A stretch of 64,000 bases of DNA, taken from positions 1 through 64,000 of the forward strand of contig JAGXGZ010000012.1 of assembly GCA_024636495.1 (NCBI GenBank). The letters run 5' to 3'. Below are positions 37,129 through 46,301 of the stretch, piece by piece. Under the pieces are notes generated by a model. It was not told where the DNA came from. It worked only from the letters and a program-made list of their open reading frames with translations, and did not search any database. The first letter of the stretch is position 1, and every line of letters starts with the position of its first letter. The stretch comes from Roseobacter sp. (GTDB lineage Bacteria > Pseudomonadota > Alphaproteobacteria > Rhodobacterales > Rhodobacteraceae). Made by a program: the position numbers and the translations under genes.

Positions 37129-38168
37129 CACTTCTTTCTGCGTGTTCGGGGGCAGCGGGGCTTGGCACCATTCTAGACCGCCAGCCCGCCAAAAGCGATG
37201 GCCCGGGGCGCGCCGCTCTTTTGGCACCCACGACAGGGCGCGCGCCCGAATTAGGGCAGATCATGCGCAACGCCGCAACCCTTGGCGGCAATGTACTAAG
37301 CGATACCGGCGAGATGGCGTTCTATGATACGGGCGACACGCCTGAAACCGCCGCGACTGCCGCGCGTCTGGCGGTGGCCGCAGGGGCGAAAATGATCGTG
37401 GGGCCGCTTTTTGGCCCGCAGGTCGCAGCGGTCGCAGCGGCCGTCGGGTCATCTGTGCCGGTATTGACCCTGTCCAACGACAGCAGCGTCGCAGGCAGGG
37501 GGGTTTTCGTTTTAGGCGTCACGCCGGAACAGTCAGCGCTGGCAGTTTTGTCTTTTGCGGCGCGACGCGGTCTTGATACGGTTGGCATCATCGTGGCCCC
37601 CGGCGCTTTCGGAGCCCGGTCAATCGAGGCCGCAACACGGGTGGCCAAGATCACCGGACAAACCATCGTCTCGCCCGTCACCGACACGAACCCGACCAGT
37701 GCAGTGGCCACACTGACAGCCGCGAACGGCGGCACGTTGCCCAAAGCAGTCTATTTGCCCGGCGCAGGTCCCGAGCTTGAAGATTTAGCCGCGGCCTTGC
37801 GGGGCAAGACGCAAGTGTTGGGGTCCTCGCAATGGTCGGCGCGTGACCCTGCCCGCCTGCCCAACCTGCGTGACGCGTGGTACGCCGCACCTGATCCGCT
37901 GGCGTTTGAACCCTTTGCCGTGGCGTATCAGGAAACCCACGGCTCAAGCCCGGGCATTCTGGCTGGCGTTGCATTTGACGGGGTAGAAACCGCACGGCTT
38001 TTAGGCCGGATACAAGAGCAAACGGGAAGCGGCCTGACCCGCGAAAAAGGCTTTTCCGGCGTGCTTGGCCCGTTCAAATTCACCCGAGGCGGACTTTGTA
38101 CGCGCGGGCTGGCCGTTTTGAAGGTAGATGCCGGTGCCATCACGATGATCGGTGCCGCATCTTCATGA
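37038..38168 (+). CDS. Tat-type lipoprotein with periplasmic-binding-protein fold (LpoA / penicillin-binding protein activator-like)
   Basis: PRQSRRFFLSGIAASASLLSAC (RRxFL + lipobox); LLAPTTGRAPELGQIMRNAATL...GAKMIVGPLFGPQVAAVA type I PBP-like. ATG at 37038. Confidence 0.8.
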   Translation: MTKRASEALCDFALPRQSRRFFLSGIAASASLLSACSGAAGLGTILDRQPAKSDGPGRAALLAPTTGRAPELGQIMRNAATLGGNVLSDTGEMAFYDTGDTPETAATAARLAVAAGAKMIVGPLFGPQVAAVAAAVGSSVPVLTLSNDSSVAGRGVFVLGVTPEQSALAVLSFAARRGLDTVGIIVAPGAFGARSIEAATRVAKITGQTIVSPVTDTNPTSAVATLTAANGGTLPKAVYLPGAGPELEDLAAALRGKTQVLGSSQWSARDPARLPNLRDAWYAAPDPLAFEPFAVAYQETHGSSPGILAGVAFDGVETARLLGRIQEQTGSGLTREKGFSGVLGPFKFTRGGLCTRGLAVLKVDAGAITMIGAASS

Positions 38169-38695
38169 CGCGCGCGCAGCAGCGCAACAGCCAAGCAGGC
38201 CTGACCCTGATCGAGGTGCTTGTCGCACTCGCGTTGTTTTCACTTGTCGGTCTGGCAGGGTTTTCGATGCTGGATACAATCTTGCGCGTTCAGTCCGGCA
38301 CCGAAGGGCGGCTGGAAAGACTGGCCGCCATAGACCGCGCGTTGGTCCTGTTTGTGCGTGACGTGCAAGAATCCGATCCGGCGGCCTTGCGACAGGACAG
38401 TGGGTCGCTGGCGTTGCTGCGTGTGGGTACGGGGCCGGTCAGCTACCAGCTTAGCGACGGCGTTTTCATCCGAAGCCTGCCCCGCAGCGGGTTTGAACAG
38501 GCTCTGATCGATGGCGTGCAAGACCTGCAATTGCGGTCACTCTCCTCAAACGGGATTTGGCACGATGCTTGGCCACTGGACGAGGCCCAGGTGATTGGCC
38601 TGCCACCAACGCTGATCGCGGTCGAAGTGACGCTGGACCTGCGCGAGGGCAACATCACCCGCTTGGTCGAAACCTCTGCCGAGGTCACGCCGTGA
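38165..38695 (+). CDS. gspJ: Type II secretion minor pseudopilin GspJ
   Basis: QAGLTLIEVLVALALFSLVGLAGFSML prepilin motif. ATG at 38165. Confidence 0.9.
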   Translation: MTRAQQRNSQAGLTLIEVLVALALFSLVGLAGFSMLDTILRVQSGTEGRLERLAAIDRALVLFVRDVQESDPAALRQDSGSLALLRVGTGPVSYQLSDGVFIRSLPRSGFEQALIDGVQDLQLRSLSSNGIWHDAWPLDEAQVIGLPPTLIAVEVTLDLREGNITRLVETSAEVTP

Positions 38696-39573
38696 CGAAG
38701 CCCAGCCGCCAAGCTGACGCCGGTGTTGTCTTGATCAACGTGCTGGTGATCCTTGCAATCGCGTCAGTCGTGGTTTTCCTGATGCTTTCTTCACAAGAAA
38801 AATCGTTGCAACGCGCGCAAGTTATGGCGCAGACCACCACCGCCGATGCGCTGGCACGCGGGGCAGAGGCAAGTGCCGTAACCGCCCTACGCCGCGACAT
38901 GATTGAGGCACCCGAGACGGATAATTACGCCGAAAGCTGGGCGCGGGTTGATCAGCAGCAAGCCGCGCTGGCTGTTGGCACGCTTACGGTGACACTGCGC
39001 GATGCTCAGGCAAAGCTAAACCTGACGCGGCTTGCCGGGGGGGCACAAACCGAAGTCGAAGCTTTGTTGCAGGTTTTGGCACAACTGAACATCAGCCGCG
39101 CCGAAGGGGCCGGAATCGCCGCAGAAATCGCAGCCCGGCCCGGTCTGAAAAATCTGTCGGACCTACAAGGGATCGCCCCTGCCACGCGAAACCTGCTGGA
39201 CCCTTTCGTGGCCTTTCTGCCAGCGCAAGCACAGTTGAATCTGAACACCGCTGATCCGCTGTTGTTGCGGGCAGTGCTGAACAACGCATCGGCTGCGTTG
39301 AGGTTGGTCCAACGGCGCGCTGCAAAAGGCCTGCTGACCGCTGAAGATATAACTTTGGTTGGCGCTGTGGTGCCTAGCATGGCCGGATTTACCTCGCAGA
39401 ATTTTGATGTCCAAACGGTGGTGACCATAAATGATATGACATTGACCCTCACAAGCCGCATTCAGCGCAGCCAAAATCTGGCGGGTCAAAGTGTTCGTGT
39501 TGTAGGCCGTGCCTACGGCGTGCCGTTGAACTCGGTGCCGCCGCTCCCACCGGTTTTAGTCCCAACCCGTTGA
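38692..39573 (+). CDS. gspK: Type II secretion minor pseudopilin GspK
   Basis: DAGVVLINVLVILAIASVVVFLML; LTVTLRDAQAKLNLTRLAGG; GTG start overlapping the gspJ stop. Confidence 0.92.
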   Translation: MTKPSRQADAGVVLINVLVILAIASVVVFLMLSSQEKSLQRAQVMAQTTTADALARGAEASAVTALRRDMIEAPETDNYAESWARVDQQQAALAVGTLTVTLRDAQAKLNLTRLAGGAQTEVEALLQVLAQLNISRAEGAGIAAEIAARPGLKNLSDLQGIAPATRNLLDPFVAFLPAQAQLNLNTADPLLLRAVLNNASAALRLVQRRAAKGLLTAEDITLVGAVVPSMAGFTSQNFDVQTVVTINDMTLTLTSRIQRSQNLAGQSVRVVGRAYGVPLNSVPPLPPVLVPTR

Positions 39574-39579
39574 CAGCAA

Positions 39580-39611
39580 AAAGGCGCGACCCGTTGCGGG
39601 GCCGCGCCTTT
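39580..39611. terminator. Terminator between convergent gspK and the small lipoprotein gene
   Basis: aaaggcgcg ... cgcgccttt perfect 9-bp arms, flanked by A-rich and T-rich tracts. Confidence 0.7.
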
Positions 39612-39640
39612 GTCTTATCGCATCGATTGCTTAACCCAGA

Positions 39641-39871
39641 TTAGGGGTTGAACGGATCAATGTTGGGGTTGACCACCAACCCAGCCGTAGCCGGATCAGG
39701 CAAAGCCGCACCATTTGCGTTGGTGTTGAATGCTGCGACAAAGGGAGCACCAAGTGTGGCAATCCCTGCAGCAACCCCGCCACCACCGCAGGCGGCAATC
39801 AGCAACAGCATGGGTATCCCTGCCACGGTCCGCCCTTTGGTTGAACGTAATTGCGGTATAGAAAGCGTCAT
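39641..39871 (-). CDS. Small putative lipoprotein
   Basis: MLLLIAACGGGG lipobox; 12 nt downstream of the DUF4331 gene. Confidence 0.6.
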   Translation of the reverse strand: MTLSIPQLRSTKGRTVAGIPMLLLIAACGGGGVAAGIATLGAPFVAAFNTNANGAALPDPATAGLVVNPNIDPFNP

Positions 39872-39883
39872 AGCGTCCTCCGT

Positions 39884-41497
39884 TTAGTTGTTGGGTGAGC
39901 CGGCAAGCGGCGTGTTCAGGTACGGGAATGTTGCCCGCAGATCCGTCGGTTTGATAGGTGCACCGTCTGTCAAAGCAGCAAGACCAACTGGCGCATCTGC
40001 AGGCGCACACAGGCCCAGATCAATGTTGTCTTCGGCAGTTGGATCGCCGCTGACTTCCTGACCAAGGGGCACTGGGTGACACAAGCGGCCCATCACAACG
40101 CGAAGCGCGATGTCGACAGTATCATCCGCAGGTCGACGACCGTTCGGGAAACCACCCAAGTCTTCTGCAACCAAACCAAAGACATTTTGATTTGCCAATG
40201 CCGTCACCGGAAACCCGGTGTTCAGGCGCATCATTTCAGAAGCGGTTACAGTCGAAAGCTGGTTCACCCCCGGAAAGCCGGTCAAGAACGCTGTAACAAG
40301 GTCGTTGCGCGGAAAGTTATTGGGGGCAAGTTCAGCAGGCAGACCTGCAACGCCACCAAACAGCAACTCAACGAGTTCCGGCAAGGTCGGGTTCGTCACG
40401 TAGGCAGCCAATGCGCTATCTTGCGTTGGTTCTGCTGCGTTGAACAAATCCTTGTCAGGCAAACCGATGACAACTTCGTTGACCAGTGGGTTCGACAGGC
40501 GTGCAACCTGCACATATGCACCGCCCTGTTTGGACGTGTCTTCGTACATAGGGCTTGGATCCAGCAGGCGCGCCTGTGGCAAACTTGCTGTGGTCCATGC
40601 GCCGATGACGCCGTTGCCGTCACCCGTCAAACACGAGATCGGCACTTCGATTGCCAGCGACGTCACGTTGAACTTGTCGATCAGATCATCATTCGCACGA
40701 TCTTGCGTGATGCCACCGTTAAAGGGCGTGTCCACATTATACTGAGGATATTCCGGGTTCGGCAGGCCTTGGATCGGCACGAGGTTAACAAGGTCGAAAA
40801 TCTCGCCAAGGTTAACCGCAAATGCTTCTGCACGTTGGCCGACAAACACACGGCCAGCGCCGGTGCAATCGGGAATGGTCGTGTTGCTGATGAAGCTGTC
40901 TGAATAGCCAGCGTAGTCTTCAATCGTTTTGTTACCGATGTTGTCGATCGGCTTTTTAAACGTCGTGCCACCACCGCTTGCGTTGGTCAGCAGCGAGCTT
41001 GCAGCAAACCCCGAGCGACGGTCGCCGTTGATCTTGCGCACGGTGTATGTTTCCAGCTCGTTCTGAGCAGCGCTGCTGGCTGCCGTAATCTTGCCCGCTT
41101 GACGCAATGGGATCGCGATATTCTGTCCACCGACAGGCAGCGTGATGCCGTTACCGCCATTGGCGAGCGCGTTTTGGAACTGGAATTGAAACGTGATGTC
41201 TTCAATCGCATCACCGTCGTTGTCGATGTGGATTTCATAGACAGCATCGGTGTCCATCGTGAAATAGTTCGGACCACCATAAGGGGCCTGCAATGGCTGG
41301 TAGTTTGCGATGAAAGTGACTGTGTCTTCTTTGCCAGTCTCATAGCCACGGAACATGTAAAAGTCTGTTGCATCGACTTTGGGCATCTTGGTGATGCCGG
41401 GCGCTTCGCGGTGCGAAGATGACCACGCTGCCGTTGCACAAACCGTCGCGAGCACGACGCTCGCGCTGACCAGCGTTTTTCTTTTATTCGTTAACAT
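39884..41497 (-). CDS. DUF4331 domain-containing exported protein
   Basis: Signal peptide, then SSHREAPGITKMPKVDATDFYMFRGYE and NDGDAIEDITFQFQFQ, typical of DUF4331. Confidence 0.92.
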   Translation of the reverse strand: MLTNKRKTLVSASVVLATVCATAAWSSSHREAPGITKMPKVDATDFYMFRGYETGKEDTVTFIANYQPLQAPYGGPNYFTMDTDAVYEIHIDNDGDAIEDITFQFQFQNALANGGNGITLPVGGQNIAIPLRQAGKITAASSAAQNELETYTVRKINGDRRSGFAASSLLTNASGGGTTFKKPIDNIGNKTIEDYAGYSDSFISNTTIPDCTGAGRVFVGQRAEAFAVNLGEIFDLVNLVPIQGLPNPEYPQYNVDTPFNGGITQDRANDDLIDKFNVTSLAIEVPISCLTGDGNGVIGAWTTASLPQARLLDPSPMYEDTSKQGGAYVQVARLSNPLVNEVVIGLPDKDLFNAAEPTQDSALAAYVTNPTLPELVELLFGGVAGLPAELAPNNFPRNDLVTAFLTGFPGVNQLSTVTASEMMRLNTGFPVTALANQNVFGLVAEDLGGFPNGRRPADDTVDIALRVVMGRLCHPVPLGQEVSGDPTAEDNIDLGLCAPADAPVGLAALTDGAPIKPTDLRATFPYLNTPLAGSPNN

Positions 41498-41677
41498 GTA
41501 AATCGCTCCCTTTGGACTAACAAAAGTGTGGGATAGGGCTGTCCAATTGACCCTAAAATCGCAAGTTTCTTGCCTACGATCCCAGTCTTCTGCCGAAAGC
41601 CACGTATCCGAGCGCCGATAGTTTCAGGCCAGTCAGTTATTTCTTGTTTCTGTGTCAGATAAATTTAAGGGTCCAGC

Positions 41678-42181
41678 ATGGATCAGATCGCATTCTTCTT
41701 GCCGCAATACGGCCCAACCTGGCTGGATATTGCCGCAACACCGGTGCTGATTTGTGTGTTGGCGTGGCTTAGCCTGATTGACACCAAAGAATTGCGCTTG
41801 CCCGACATCGGCACGATCCCCCTGATCGCAGCGGGCGTGTTTCTTGCAATGTGGCGACAGCGTGACATTCCATTCGATGCTGTGTTGGGAGCGTTTGTCG
41901 GTTTTGGCCTATTCGCGGCCATCGGCGCCTATTATTTCAAGAAGCGCGGGATCGAAGCGCTAGGCCTTGGCGATGCAAAACTTCTTGGTGCCGCTGGTGC
42001 CTGGCTTGGATGGCAAGCCCTGCCTTTGATCGTCCTGATAGCGTCGCTTTTTGGCATCGGCCTTGCCACCTTAAGATCACAAAATGTTAGGGGGGCTATC
42101 CCCTTTGGCCCGCCCCTTGCGCTGGCTTTCATATTGCTGTGGCTGGCATTTTGCGCACCCATTATGGGGCGTTGGTTCTGA
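41678..42181 (+). CDS. Prepilin peptidase, A24 family (GspO-like, peptidase domain only)
   Basis: WLSLIDTKELRLPD and GLGDAKLLGAAGAWLGWQALP (GxGD) catalytic aspartates; 167 aa. Confidence 0.9.
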   Translation: MDQIAFFLPQYGPTWLDIAATPVLICVLAWLSLIDTKELRLPDIGTIPLIAAGVFLAMWRQRDIPFDAVLGAFVGFGLFAAIGAYYFKKRGIEALGLGDAKLLGAAGAWLGWQALPLIVLIASLFGIGLATLRSQNVRGAIPFGPPLALAFILLWLAFCAPIMGRWF

Positions 42182-42623
42182 TTAGAACTTAACAAAGGTC
42201 GTCGCGGAATTTCGACAAACAATTCTTGGAAACGCCTTGGTATAGCTCGCCCGAGATTTCCCGGTATAGGAAGCGCCATGACCACCATTGTGTCCGACAC
42301 CGTGTCCGCCCGTTGATGCGTTTTGTGCCGATCTATCAGGTGGCCAACACAAGCAGGAAGCATCCGCAACATAAGATTTGGCCATACTTGCGCACAAACG
42401 CATGCTCTCAACCAACGAGGACACCGAAGACAACCTTATTCAGGCGATATCCAGGATCAAAAGCGCACGGGTCCCCTGATGCGGCTGGCATTGCGGCTGC
42501 ACCGTGCAACAGTCTAGACATTTCGCGACCGGTTGGTCACGCATGGTCTTTGAACCCCTCGCGTGATCGAACCAAGGGCATACAGACGCCGCCAATTAAT
42601 ACTCTTCAAGCTAAGGAAAACCT

Positions 42624-43484
42624 ATGAAACTTCTACGCTATGGCACCCCCGGAGCCGAAAAACCCGGCATTCTCGACGCCTCTGGCAGGGTACGTGACCT
42701 TTCGCATATGATTTCCGACATCGGAGGCGAAACCTTGCGCCCCGCAGGCCTGAAAGCTTTGCAGGATATTGATATCGAAACGCTGCCGCTTGTCCACGGC
42801 ACACCGCAAGACGATCTGCGGCTTGGCGCATGTGTCGGTGGCATTGGGAAATTCATCTGCATTGGTCTGAACTATGCCGATCATGCCGAAGAAGCTGGGA
42901 TGCCAATCCCGCCAGAGCCGGTTATTTTTAATAAATGGACGTCATCTGTCGTTGGTCCGAATGACCCGATCCAGATCCCCCGCGCGTCGGTCAAAACCGA
43001 TTGGGAGGTCGAGCTTGGGATCGTGATCGGGGAACCCGGCGCCTATATCGACGAGGCTGACGCCATGAACCACGTCGCGGGCTTTTGTGTGATCAACGAT
43101 GTGTCCGAGCGCGAATTCCAGATCGAGCGCGCCGGGACTTGGGACAAAGGCAAAGGGTGCGATACCTTCGGGCCAACTGGCCCATGGCTTGTCACGCCAG
43201 ACGAGGTGGCCGACTTTAACGACCTCGATATGTGGCTGGATGTTGATGGTGAACGCCAGCAAACAGGATCGACAGCGACGATGATCTACCGGGTGCCGCA
43301 TCTCATCGCCTATTGCAGCCGCTTTATGAGCCTTCAGTCGGGCGATGTCATATCGACGGGAACGCCCCCCGGCGTGGGCATGGGCCAGAACCCCCAAAGG
43401 TACCTGAAAGGCGGCGAGGTGGTGACGCTGGGCATCACAGGTCTGGGCGAACACCGCGCGTCTGTTTTGCCTGCACTCTCCTGA
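42624..43484 (+). CDS. Fumarylacetoacetate hydrolase family protein
   Basis: CIGLNYADHAEEAGMPIPPEPVIFNKWTSS, DWEVELGIVIG, DVISTGTPPGVGMG. Confidence 0.95.
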   Translation: MKLLRYGTPGAEKPGILDASGRVRDLSHMISDIGGETLRPAGLKALQDIDIETLPLVHGTPQDDLRLGACVGGIGKFICIGLNYADHAEEAGMPIPPEPVIFNKWTSSVVGPNDPIQIPRASVKTDWEVELGIVIGEPGAYIDEADAMNHVAGFCVINDVSEREFQIERAGTWDKGKGCDTFGPTGPWLVTPDEVADFNDLDMWLDVDGERQQTGSTATMIYRVPHLIAYCSRFMSLQSGDVISTGTPPGVGMGQNPQRYLKGGEVVTLGITGLGEHRASVLPALS

Positions 43485-43654
43485 AAAAGACGCGCAGGCT
43501 GACGACCTGTTTTACTGCATGGCGAATGGCAGAGGACTTGAAAACTCTGCCATTCACCAAGAGCGACATTCCACCGCAGCGGAACCCATAGGCCAAACGG
43601 AACCAACAGAACCCTCGACAGTTTCTTTGACAAATACTGACGAGGGTTGTTCAC

Positions 43655-43870
43655 ATGGCGAAGTTTGACAAAGGCGATAAAGTCGCTTGGCAATGGGGAA
43701 ACGGTCAGGCGACCGGCGAAATCCAATCGATTTTCCATGAAAAGACGACCCGTACCATCAAAGGGACGCAGGTTATCCGAAACGGAACCAAAGATGACCC
43801 GGCTTTGTACATCAAGCAAGACGATGGCGACACCGTTCTAAAACTGGCGTCAGAAGTTGAAAAAACATAA
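43655..43870 (+). CDS. DUF2945 (HVA1/TUDOR-like) small protein
   Basis: MAKFDKGDKVAWQWGNGQATGEIQSIFHEKTTRTIKGTQVIRNGTKDDPALYIKQDDGDTVLKLASEV. Confidence 0.88.
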   Translation: MAKFDKGDKVAWQWGNGQATGEIQSIFHEKTTRTIKGTQVIRNGTKDDPALYIKQDDGDTVLKLASEVEKT

Positions 43871-44864
43871 AGTGAAATTGGTTTATGTATCAGATTCCGA
43901 TGCAGGGATTTCACGACGGCGGCGCGGGCGTGGGTTTTCCTATCTTGCCCCCGACGGGACGGTCATTGCGCGCGGTCCTGAAAGGACGCGAATAGAAGCG
44001 TTAGCTGTGCCACCTGCCTACGAGGACGTATGGATTTGCGTCAAAGACAATGGCCATTTACAAGCCACCGGGCGTGATAATCGCGGACGAAAGCAGTATC
44101 GCTATCATCCCGAATGGTCCGCCGCACGGTCCGAGACCAAGTTCGACGAACTGACAGCATTTGGCGAAGTGCTTCCCTCTATCCGCCGTAAAGTCGCGGC
44201 TGATCTGCAAGCCGACCCGGGCGATGTCGAATTTGCGTTGGCAGCAGCAGTTACGATCATCGACCGCGCGTCCTTGCGTGTCGGCAACCCGCAATATTCC
44301 AAGCAAAATGGCACCTACGGTGCGCTGACGTTGCGCCGCAAACATCTAAAGCTGCATGACGACCGAATTGAGCTGAATTACCTTGCCAAAGGCGGCAAGA
44401 AAATCCGCAAGGAAATTACCGACCGAAAGTTACAAAAGCTTCTTCACCAAGTACGCGATGTCGCGGGTGCCACACTGCTAAGTTGGATCGACCAGAACGA
44501 CCAGCCCCATACCTTGTCGTCCCACCAGTTGAACGCGTATCTCGCCGAAGCCGCACATGACACCAACGTGACAGCCAAAACATTCCGCACATGGGCCGGA
44601 ACTTTGGCAGCATTCGTGTGCGCAGAAGCGGGAGGGGCCACGATCAAGGATATGGCCTTGGCCGCTGCGACGCGTTTGCACAATACGCCGACCGTTGCGC
44701 GCAACAGCTATATCCATCCCGCCGTCATTGATCTGGCGGGCAAAGATGGTCTGACGTTCAAGCCCGTCAAGAAGGCTGGTCTTCTTGTTGCTGAACAAAG
44801 GTTGATGGGGCTTCTCAGCACCCTACCCGCCGCCACATCATCCATAAAACCTACTAAGGAATAG
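43857..44864 (+). CDS. DNA topoisomerase IB (poxvirus-like)
   Basis: ALAVPPAYEDVWIC, GRDNRGRKQYRYHP, RVGNPQYSKQNGTYGALTLRRKH, ARNSYIHPAV catalytic Tyr. Confidence 0.93.
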   Translation: MKKHKVKLVYVSDSDAGISRRRRGRGFSYLAPDGTVIARGPERTRIEALAVPPAYEDVWICVKDNGHLQATGRDNRGRKQYRYHPEWSAARSETKFDELTAFGEVLPSIRRKVAADLQADPGDVEFALAAAVTIIDRASLRVGNPQYSKQNGTYGALTLRRKHLKLHDDRIELNYLAKGGKKIRKEITDRKLQKLLHQVRDVAGATLLSWIDQNDQPHTLSSHQLNAYLAEAAHDTNVTAKTFRTWAGTLAAFVCAEAGGATIKDMALAAATRLHNTPTVARNSYIHPAVIDLAGKDGLTFKPVKKAGLLVAEQRLMGLLSTLPAATSSIKPTKE

Positions 44865-44867
44865 AAT

Positions 44868-46247
44868 TTGACCGACACTAAAAAGAGAGATCTGACAGAA
44901 GGGCCAGTGTGGAAAGCGCTTGCCGTCATGTCCGCGCCGATGAGCTTGGGCATTTTTTCTGTGATCGGCGTCGGCCTAGCGGATGCATATTTCTTGGGTA
45001 AGGTCAGCGGTGCCGCGCTTGCCGCGGTCGGGTTCATTTACCCTGTCATCACGGCCTTCACATCCCTTTCCATTGGCCTAAGCGCAGGTGCAAACGCCGC
45101 CCTGTCCCAATCCGTTGGTGCGCGCACCGATGCGCAAGACACCCGGCGGCTTGGCCTGCACGCCCTTGGTTTTGGCACTGTGCTGTCGACAATGCTGGCG
45201 GTCGTTATTTTCTTTGCGTTTCCGTTCCTGTTTGGCAGCTTGGGTGCTTCGGGCAATGTTGCTGACGAGATCGCAAAGTATATGCCGCTTTGGGCGGTAT
45301 CGTTTCCGTTTCTTGTAACGATGATGATCACAAATTCGCTGTTTCGTGCGCATGGCGATGGTGCGACGGCTCCGGCGATCATGATACTGGCCGCCGTCTT
45401 TGGCATTGCTTTGAACCCCGTGCTCATCTTTGGCTGGGGGCCACTACCCGAAATGGGAACCGCTGGTGCAGCGCTCTCAACGCTTATTGGCAGGGTCGTC
45501 GCGATGATGGCAGCGCTATGGATCGCATGGCGGCGCGGTTTGCTGGGTTTCTGCGGCAGCATATTCACAAAGCTTTATAAAAACCTGGCCAAGATACTAG
45601 CCGTGGGTTTGCCCGCGTCGATGTCCAACGCGATCAATCCGGTCGGGATGGCACTGGTGACAGCAGCGGTGGCCACAGTCGGTGATGATGCCGTTGCAGG
45701 TTTTGGTGCAGCAGGTCGCGTGCAGTCAATTCTGCTGGTGCCGCTTTTGGCCCTGTCATCAGGTATCGGCCCTGTTGTCGGCCAGAACTGGGGCGCGAAC
45801 AAGACCGACCGCGCGCAGTCGACCACATCATGGGCGTTCGGTTTCAGCCTGTTGTACGGGGGTGTTATCGGGCTTGGTTTATTGATTTTCGCGACACCCA
45901 TCGCCAGCTTGCTTGCGGCCGGCGACAGCGATTTAGCCTATGCGGCTCAATACCTGCGGATTGTCGGGCTCACGTTGTTTGGATATGGCATCGTCGTCAT
46001 CGCGAACGCCGCAATGAACGCGCGCGACAAAGCGCTGTGGTCCTTGTCTGTCAGTCTTGGGCGGATATTCATCGTATATCTGCCACTTGCTTGGATTGGC
46101 GTGGTCGTCTTTGGTTATGTTGGCATTCCCGCTGCCGCCGCGTTGGCAAACATCCTTGGCGCAGGTGCAGCGGTTTATGCCGTAAAACGCAATGACCTGA
46201 TAGAGTTGTCTTGGCCCGAAGCTTTCAGGCTAGGCCGTGTTGGATAA
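44868..46247 (+). CDS. MATE family efflux transporter
   Basis: 459 aa with 12 TM-like segments; MATE pattern ALAVMSAPMSLGIFSVIGVGLADAYFLGKVSGAALAAVGF; TTG start. Confidence 0.92.
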   Translation: MTDTKKRDLTEGPVWKALAVMSAPMSLGIFSVIGVGLADAYFLGKVSGAALAAVGFIYPVITAFTSLSIGLSAGANAALSQSVGARTDAQDTRRLGLHALGFGTVLSTMLAVVIFFAFPFLFGSLGASGNVADEIAKYMPLWAVSFPFLVTMMITNSLFRAHGDGATAPAIMILAAVFGIALNPVLIFGWGPLPEMGTAGAALSTLIGRVVAMMAALWIAWRRGLLGFCGSIFTKLYKNLAKILAVGLPASMSNAINPVGMALVTAAVATVGDDAVAGFGAAGRVQSILLVPLLALSSGIGPVVGQNWGANKTDRAQSTTSWAFGFSLLYGGVIGLGLLIFATPIASLLAAGDSDLAYAAQYLRIVGLTLFGYGIVVIANAAMNARDKALWSLSVSLGRIFIVYLPLAWIGVVVFGYVGIPAAAALANILGAGAAVYAVKRNDLIELSWPEAFRLGRVG

Positions 46248-46268
46248 CTTAGCCCGCAGTCTTTAACA

Positions 46269-46301
46269 GCCGCCCGATCAGACCGGGCGGCCGCGTTTTT
46301 T
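46269..46301. terminator. Terminator between convergent MATE and molybdopterin-subunit genes
   Basis: gccgcccg...ccgggcggc stem followed by gttttttat. Confidence 0.75.

Noticed and set aside
42182-42623. Overlapping small ORFs (83, 133, 159 aa) between the prepilin peptidase and FAH genes
   Set aside because: No recognisable domain, biased composition and competing frames; could be decayed sequence, but I cannot support a gene or pseudogene.
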